DNA of 64,000 bases from Glycomyces terrestris (lineage in GTDB: Bacteria; Actinomycetota; Actinomycetes; Mycobacteriales; Micromonosporaceae), in NCBI RefSeq assembly GCF_003933745.1, contig NZ_RSEB01000007.1, forward strand, positions 62,001-126,000. The letters are read 5' to 3'. The position numbers and the translations under genes were made by a program. Positions 59,964 to 64,000 of this stretch are shown piece by piece. The number at the start of each line of letters is the position of its first letter. The first letter of the stretch is position 1. The notes beneath the pieces are model-generated. The model ran no database searches. It was not told the origin of the DNA and worked only from the letters and a program-made list of their open reading frames with translations.

Positions 59964-61187
59964 ATGAGCAACGCACCGTTCGTCATCGTCGGAGGCGGCC
60001 TCGCCGCCTCCAAGGCCGCGCAGACCCTGCGCGACGAAGGCTACGAAGGCGACCTCGTCGTCGTCACCGGGGAACCGCACCGACCCTACGAGCGGCCGCC
60101 GCTGTCCAAGGACTACCTCCGCGGCGACGCCGACCGCACCGCCCTGTTCACCGTCGACGAGGACTGGTACCGCCACAACGCCGACCTGCGCGTCGGCGTC
60201 CCCGCCACCGGGCTCGACACCGCGGCGCACCGGCTCGCGCTGGCCGACGGGACCGGCCTCGACTACGCGAAGCTGCTGATCGCGACCGGCTCGACGCCGC
60301 GGGCGCTGCCGGTGCCCGGCGGCGACCTGCGGGGCGTGCACCTGCTGCGCACCGTCGAGGACGCCGACCTGCTCGCCGCCGAGCTCAAGGGCGGCGGGGG
60401 CCGGGTCGCGATCGTCGGCGACGGGTGGATCGGGATGGAGGTCGCGGCGTCGGCCCGGCAGCTCGGCCGGGACGTGACCGTGTTCGGCATGGGCGCGCAG
60501 CCCCTCGAACGGGTCCTGGGGCCCGAGATGGGGCTCGTGTTCGCGCAGCTGCACCTCGACAAGGGCGTGGACCTGCGCCGGCGCACCCAGGTCGCGAAGA
60601 TCCTCGGCGAGGACGGCCGCGCGGTCGGCGTCGAGACCGGCGAGGGCGAGCGGGTCGAGGCGGACCTGGTGCTCGTCGCGGTCGGCGTCGCCCCGAACAC
60701 CGGCCTCGCCGCCGCGGGCGGGCTCGAACTGCGCGGCCGGGACCTCGGCGGCGGCGTCGCCGTCGACGCGACCCTGCGGACCAGCGCCCCCGACGTGTGG
60801 GCCGCGGGCGACATCGCGAGCGCGCCCTACCCGCACTACGGCCGCCCGATCCGGGTGGAGCACTGGCAGACCGCGATCGACACGGGCGTGCACGCCGCGA
60901 AGGCCGCGCTCGGCTCGGACGAGGCGTTCGACAAGCTGCCGTACTTCTTCACCGACCAGTACGACCTCGGCATGGAGTACCTCGGCTTCGTGGCCGGCCC
61001 GGACGCCTACGACGAGGTCGTGGTCTCCGGCGACCTGGAGTCGCTGGAGTTCGCGGTGTTCTGGACGAAGGCCGGGCGCGTCCTCGCCGGCATGGCCGTC
61101 AACACCTGGGACCGGGTGGGCGACATCGAGGCCCTGATCCGGGCCGAGGAACCGCCGGGGGAGGAGGCGCTCCGGTCGTTCCGGTGA
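59964..61187 (+). CDS. FAD-dependent ferredoxin-type reductase (pyridine nucleotide-disulphide oxidoreductase family)
   Basis: 407 residues; GAGGAG upstream of the ATG. FAD-binding VGGGLAASKAAQTLR at the N terminus, YERPPLSKDYL, LLIATGSTPR, the NAD(P)H fold VAIVGDGWIGMEVA, and WAAGDIA for the FAD ribityl. This is the rhodocoxin/putidaredoxin-reductase branch, which passes electrons from NAD(P)H to a 2Fe-2S ferredoxin for a P450 or dioxygenase. No ferredoxin or P450 gene is nearby, so the partner lies elsewhere. Stand-alone gene, converging with the aldo/keto reductase. Confidence 0.92.
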   Translation: MSNAPFVIVGGGLAASKAAQTLRDEGYEGDLVVVTGEPHRPYERPPLSKDYLRGDADRTALFTVDEDWYRHNADLRVGVPATGLDTAAHRLALADGTGLDYAKLLIATGSTPRALPVPGGDLRGVHLLRTVEDADLLAAELKGGGGRVAIVGDGWIGMEVAASARQLGRDVTVFGMGAQPLERVLGPEMGLVFAQLHLDKGVDLRRRTQVAKILGEDGRAVGVETGEGERVEADLVLVAVGVAPNTGLAAAGGLELRGRDLGGGVAVDATLRTSAPDVWAAGDIASAPYPHYGRPIRVEHWQTAIDTGVHAAKAALGSDEAFDKLPYFFTDQYDLGMEYLGFVAGPDAYDEVVVSGDLESLEFAVFWTKAGRVLAGMAVNTWDRVGDIEALIRAEEPPGEEALRSFR

Positions 61188-61309
61188 CCGAAGGGCCGCA
61201 GCGGGTCTGCGACCTCGCCGCCGGGGGCCGAGCGGTACGGCGCGAAGGCCGGTCCCCTGGCGGCGCACCGCCTCCGGAGCCGGACCGGGAGACGCACCTG
61301 GAGACGCAG

Positions 61310-61340
61310 CGCGGGGCCGCCGGAATCCGGCGGCCCCGCG
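61310..61340. terminator. 14-bp hairpin between convergent genes
   Basis: CGCGGGGCCGCCGG (61310-61323) pairs with 61327-61340 around AAT, between the FAD reductase and the aldo/keto reductase. Confidence 0.8.
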
Positions 61341-61355
61341 AACACCGTTGCGGCG

Positions 61356-62348
<993 letters not shown>

Positions 62349-62401
62349 CAGTGCACCCTATCCACCGCGCCCGGCGCGGCAATCGTTATCCCAGAGGCTG
62401 G

Positions 62402-62413
62402 ATCCTATAGGAA
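62402..62413 (-). promoter_or_regulatory. operator candidate ATCCTATAGGAA (aldo/keto reductase)
   Basis: Matches 11 of 12 bases of the perfect palindrome upstream of GH95 (48667-48678). It sits in the 111-bp gap between aldo/keto reductase and regX3, close to the start of the former. Confidence 0.45.
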
Positions 62414-62459
62414 GTGTGATACTCGCAAGGTGAACGCCAGGTGACGGCGCTCGGCGCGC

Positions 62460-63146
62460 TCAGGCGTGCGGGTCGAACTTGTATCCGAGGCCGCGGACCG
62501 TGACGAGGTGGCGCGGCTTGCCCGGCTCGGGCTCGATCTTGGAGCGCAGGCGCTTGACGTGCACGTCGAGGGTCTTGGTGTCGCCCACGTAGTTCGCGCC
62601 CCAGACCCGGTCGATGAGCTGGCCGCGGGTGAGCACGCGCCCGGCGTTGCGCAGCAGCATCTCCAGCAGCTCGAACTCCTTGAGCGGCAGCTGCACGTCG
62701 CCGCCGCCGACGGTGACCGTGTGGCGGTCGACGTCCATGCGCACCGGCCCGGCCTCCAGGACCGTGACGATCGGGTCGTCGGGCTCGGCCGAGCGGCGCA
62801 GGACCGCGCGGATGCGCGCCACCAGCTCGCGCGAGGAGTACGGCTTGGTGATGTAGTCGTCGGCGCCCAGCTCCAGCCCCACCACCTTGTCGACCTCGGA
62901 GTCCCGGGCCGTGACCATGATGATCGGGACGTTCGAGTTGGCGCGCAGCTCCCGGCAGACCTCGGTGCCGGACTTCTCCGGCAGCATCAGGTCGAGCAGG
63001 ACCACGTCGGCGCCGGCGCGCTCGTACTCCTTGATGGCGGCGTCGCCGTCAGCGGCGACCGCCACCTCGAAGCCCTCCTTGCGGAGCATGTAGGAGAGGG
63101 CATCGGAGAACGATTCCTCGTCTTCAACTACGAGCACGCGGGTCAC
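62460..63146 (-). CDS. regX3: two-component response regulator RegX3
   Basis: 228 residues from a GTG start (GAAGG 8 nt upstream). Receiver domain with acidic pocket (VVEDEES), phospho-acceptor D52 in LLDLMLPEKSG, VTARDS and K in ITKPYSSREL; then an OmpR/PhoB-type winged helix (about 130-225; LTRGQLIDRVWG, DVHVKRLRSKIE). With SenX3 it controls the response to phosphate starvation in mycobacteria and other actinobacteria. It lies 12 bp downstream of senX3, the normal order. Confidence 0.92.
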   Translation of the reverse strand: MTRVLVVEDEESFSDALSYMLRKEGFEVAVAADGDAAIKEYERAGADVVLLDLMLPEKSGTEVCRELRANSNVPIIMVTARDSEVDKVVGLELGADDYITKPYSSRELVARIRAVLRRSAEPDDPIVTVLEAGPVRMDVDRHTVTVGGGDVQLPLKEFELLEMLLRNAGRVLTRGQLIDRVWGANYVGDTKTLDVHVKRLRSKIEPEPGKPRHLVTVRGLGYKFDPHA

Positions 63147-63158
63147 GAGTGAACCTTC

Positions 63159-64000
63159 CTAACGGCCGGGCTTGCTGGTTGTTCCGATTTCAGCCGAGTC
63201 CGGTGCCGTGGCGTCGGACGGAAGGGAACGCGCAGGCAACATCAAGGTAAACACTGACCCGGCATCGGGCATACTGGACACTTCAACCCTACCCCCGTGA
63301 TTGACCGCCACATGCTTGACGATCGCCAGGCCGAGGCCGGTGCCGCCGGTCGCGCGCGACCGGGCTGCGTCCACCCGGTAGAAGCGCTCGAAGATGCGGT
63401 CCAGCTCCTCCGCGGGGATGCCGATGCCCTGGTCGCGCACGGCGATGCACACCATCTTGACCCCCGCGAGGTGCCCGTTCGGGGACGTCACGGAGGTCTC
63501 CACCTCCACGGCCGTGTCGTCAGGTGAATAGGAGATGGCGTTGCCGACGAGGTTCTTCACGGCGGTGACGAGCTGCGGCTCGTTCCCGAGCACCTCGGTG
63601 CCCTCGACGCCGGTGAGGCGCAGCTCGATGCCCTTCTCCTCGGCCGCTATCCGCGTCTGGTCGAACGCCTCCATGACGATGCGGTCGACCTCGACCGGCT
63701 CGGGGTCCGGGAGCTTCTCGGCGCCCTGGAGCCGCGACAGCTCCAGCAGGTCGCTGACCAGGTGGTTCATGCGCTTGGACTCGGAGCGGATGCGGTCGGC
63801 GAAGCGCGCGGCCGCGTCCGGGTCCTCGGCGGCGTCCTTGAGGGCCTCGGACAGGATCTGCATCGCGCCCACGGGCGTCTTGAGCTCGTGGCTGATGTTC
63901 GCCACGAAGTCGCGCCGCACCCGCTCGACGCGGTGCAGCTCGGAGATGTCCTGGAACTCGGCGACCGACACGCCGTCGGGCAGCGGCGTGATGCGCACGC
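63159..64000 (-). CDS. senX3: sensor histidine kinase SenX3 (5' end outside window)
   Basis: The visible 280 residues are the C-terminal part. They contain the end of a PAS-like domain (DGVSVAEFQDISELH), the H box FVANISHELKTPVG with the phosphorylated His, N box (LVTAVKNLVGNAISYS), and the G and F boxes DQGIGIP, FERFYRVD and GGTGLGLAIVKHV. The two N-terminal membrane helices and the rest of the PAS domain lie beyond base 64000. SenX3 phosphorylates RegX3 on phosphate limitation. Confidence 0.9.
   Translation of the reverse strand, partial: VRITPLPDGVSVAEFQDISELHRVERVRRDFVANISHELKTPVGAMQILSEALKDAAEDPDAAARFADRIRSESKRMNHLVSDLLELSRLQGAEKLPDPEPVEVDRIVMEAFDQTRIAAEEKGIELRLTGVEGTEVLGNEPQLVTAVKNLVGNAISYSPDDTAVEVETSVTSPNGHLAGVKMVCIAVRDQGIGIPAEELDRIFERFYRVDAARSRATGGTGLGLAIVKHVAVNHGGRVEVSSMPDAGSVFTLMLPARSLPSDATAPDSAEIGTTSKPGR

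Overview
The window is chromosomal DNA of a very GC-rich, mycelial-type actinomycete. It carries the classic actinobacterial cell-division/signalling block (fhaA-fhaB-pstP-rodA/ftsW-pbpA-pknA-pknB), a SenX3-RegX3 pair, an NADP isocitrate dehydrogenase and a GSII-type glutamine synthetase. Protein style suggests Glycomycetaceae or a neighbouring family, but that is an impression. No tRNA, rRNA, insertion sequence, prophage or CRISPR array was seen.

Layout. 1-9477 (+): Ser/Thr kinase-phosphatase-FHA signalling and septal/elongation peptidoglycan synthesis. 9534-10323 (-): a two-gene HicA-like toxin/antitoxin-type pair with an inverted repeat over its start. 10545-16708 (-): a complete peptide/oligosaccharide ABC importer operon (two permeases, two ATPases, a 62-residue membrane protein, a lipoprotein). 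17161-18381 (+): icd. 18622-24627 (+): a surface-polymer block (LicC-like nucleotidyltransferase, glycerol-1-phosphate-dehydrogenase-like protein, TagG/Wzm-like exporter permease, acyltransferase with SGNH domain), then a lipoprotein. 25431-41640 (-): a glycan locus of eight glycosyltransferases in three tandem modules (GT2 first, then one or two GT-B enzymes), with a membrane-anchored methyltransferase-like protein and a DUF6270 protein. 41799-42812 (-): glnII. 43117-46322 (+): five secreted proteins; four share a cysteine-pair repeat and look like a new surface-protein family. 46393-48660 (-): GH95 alpha-L-fucosidase. 48825-50841 (+): two paralogous LPXTG wall proteins, one with an expanded TTSEEE stalk. 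51266-52636 (+): NCS2 purine permease. 52697-54747 (-): ABC-2 exporter. 55476-59828 (+): a membrane protein and a large LRR-Roc-COR (Roco) protein with visibly lower GC. 59964-62348: an FAD ferredoxin-type reductase and an aldo/keto reductase. 62460-64000 (-): regX3 and the 3' part of senX3.

How they work together (inference). Much of the window builds or decorates the envelope: peptidoglycan synthesis under PknA/PknB/PstP control, a glycopolymer made by the GT modules and possibly exported by the TagG-like permease and acylated, sortase-anchored proteins, and a chaplin/rodlin-like secreted repeat family. Gene starts are tightly coupled (many ATGA overlaps), and many transcription units end in perfect GC-rich hairpins without U-tracts.
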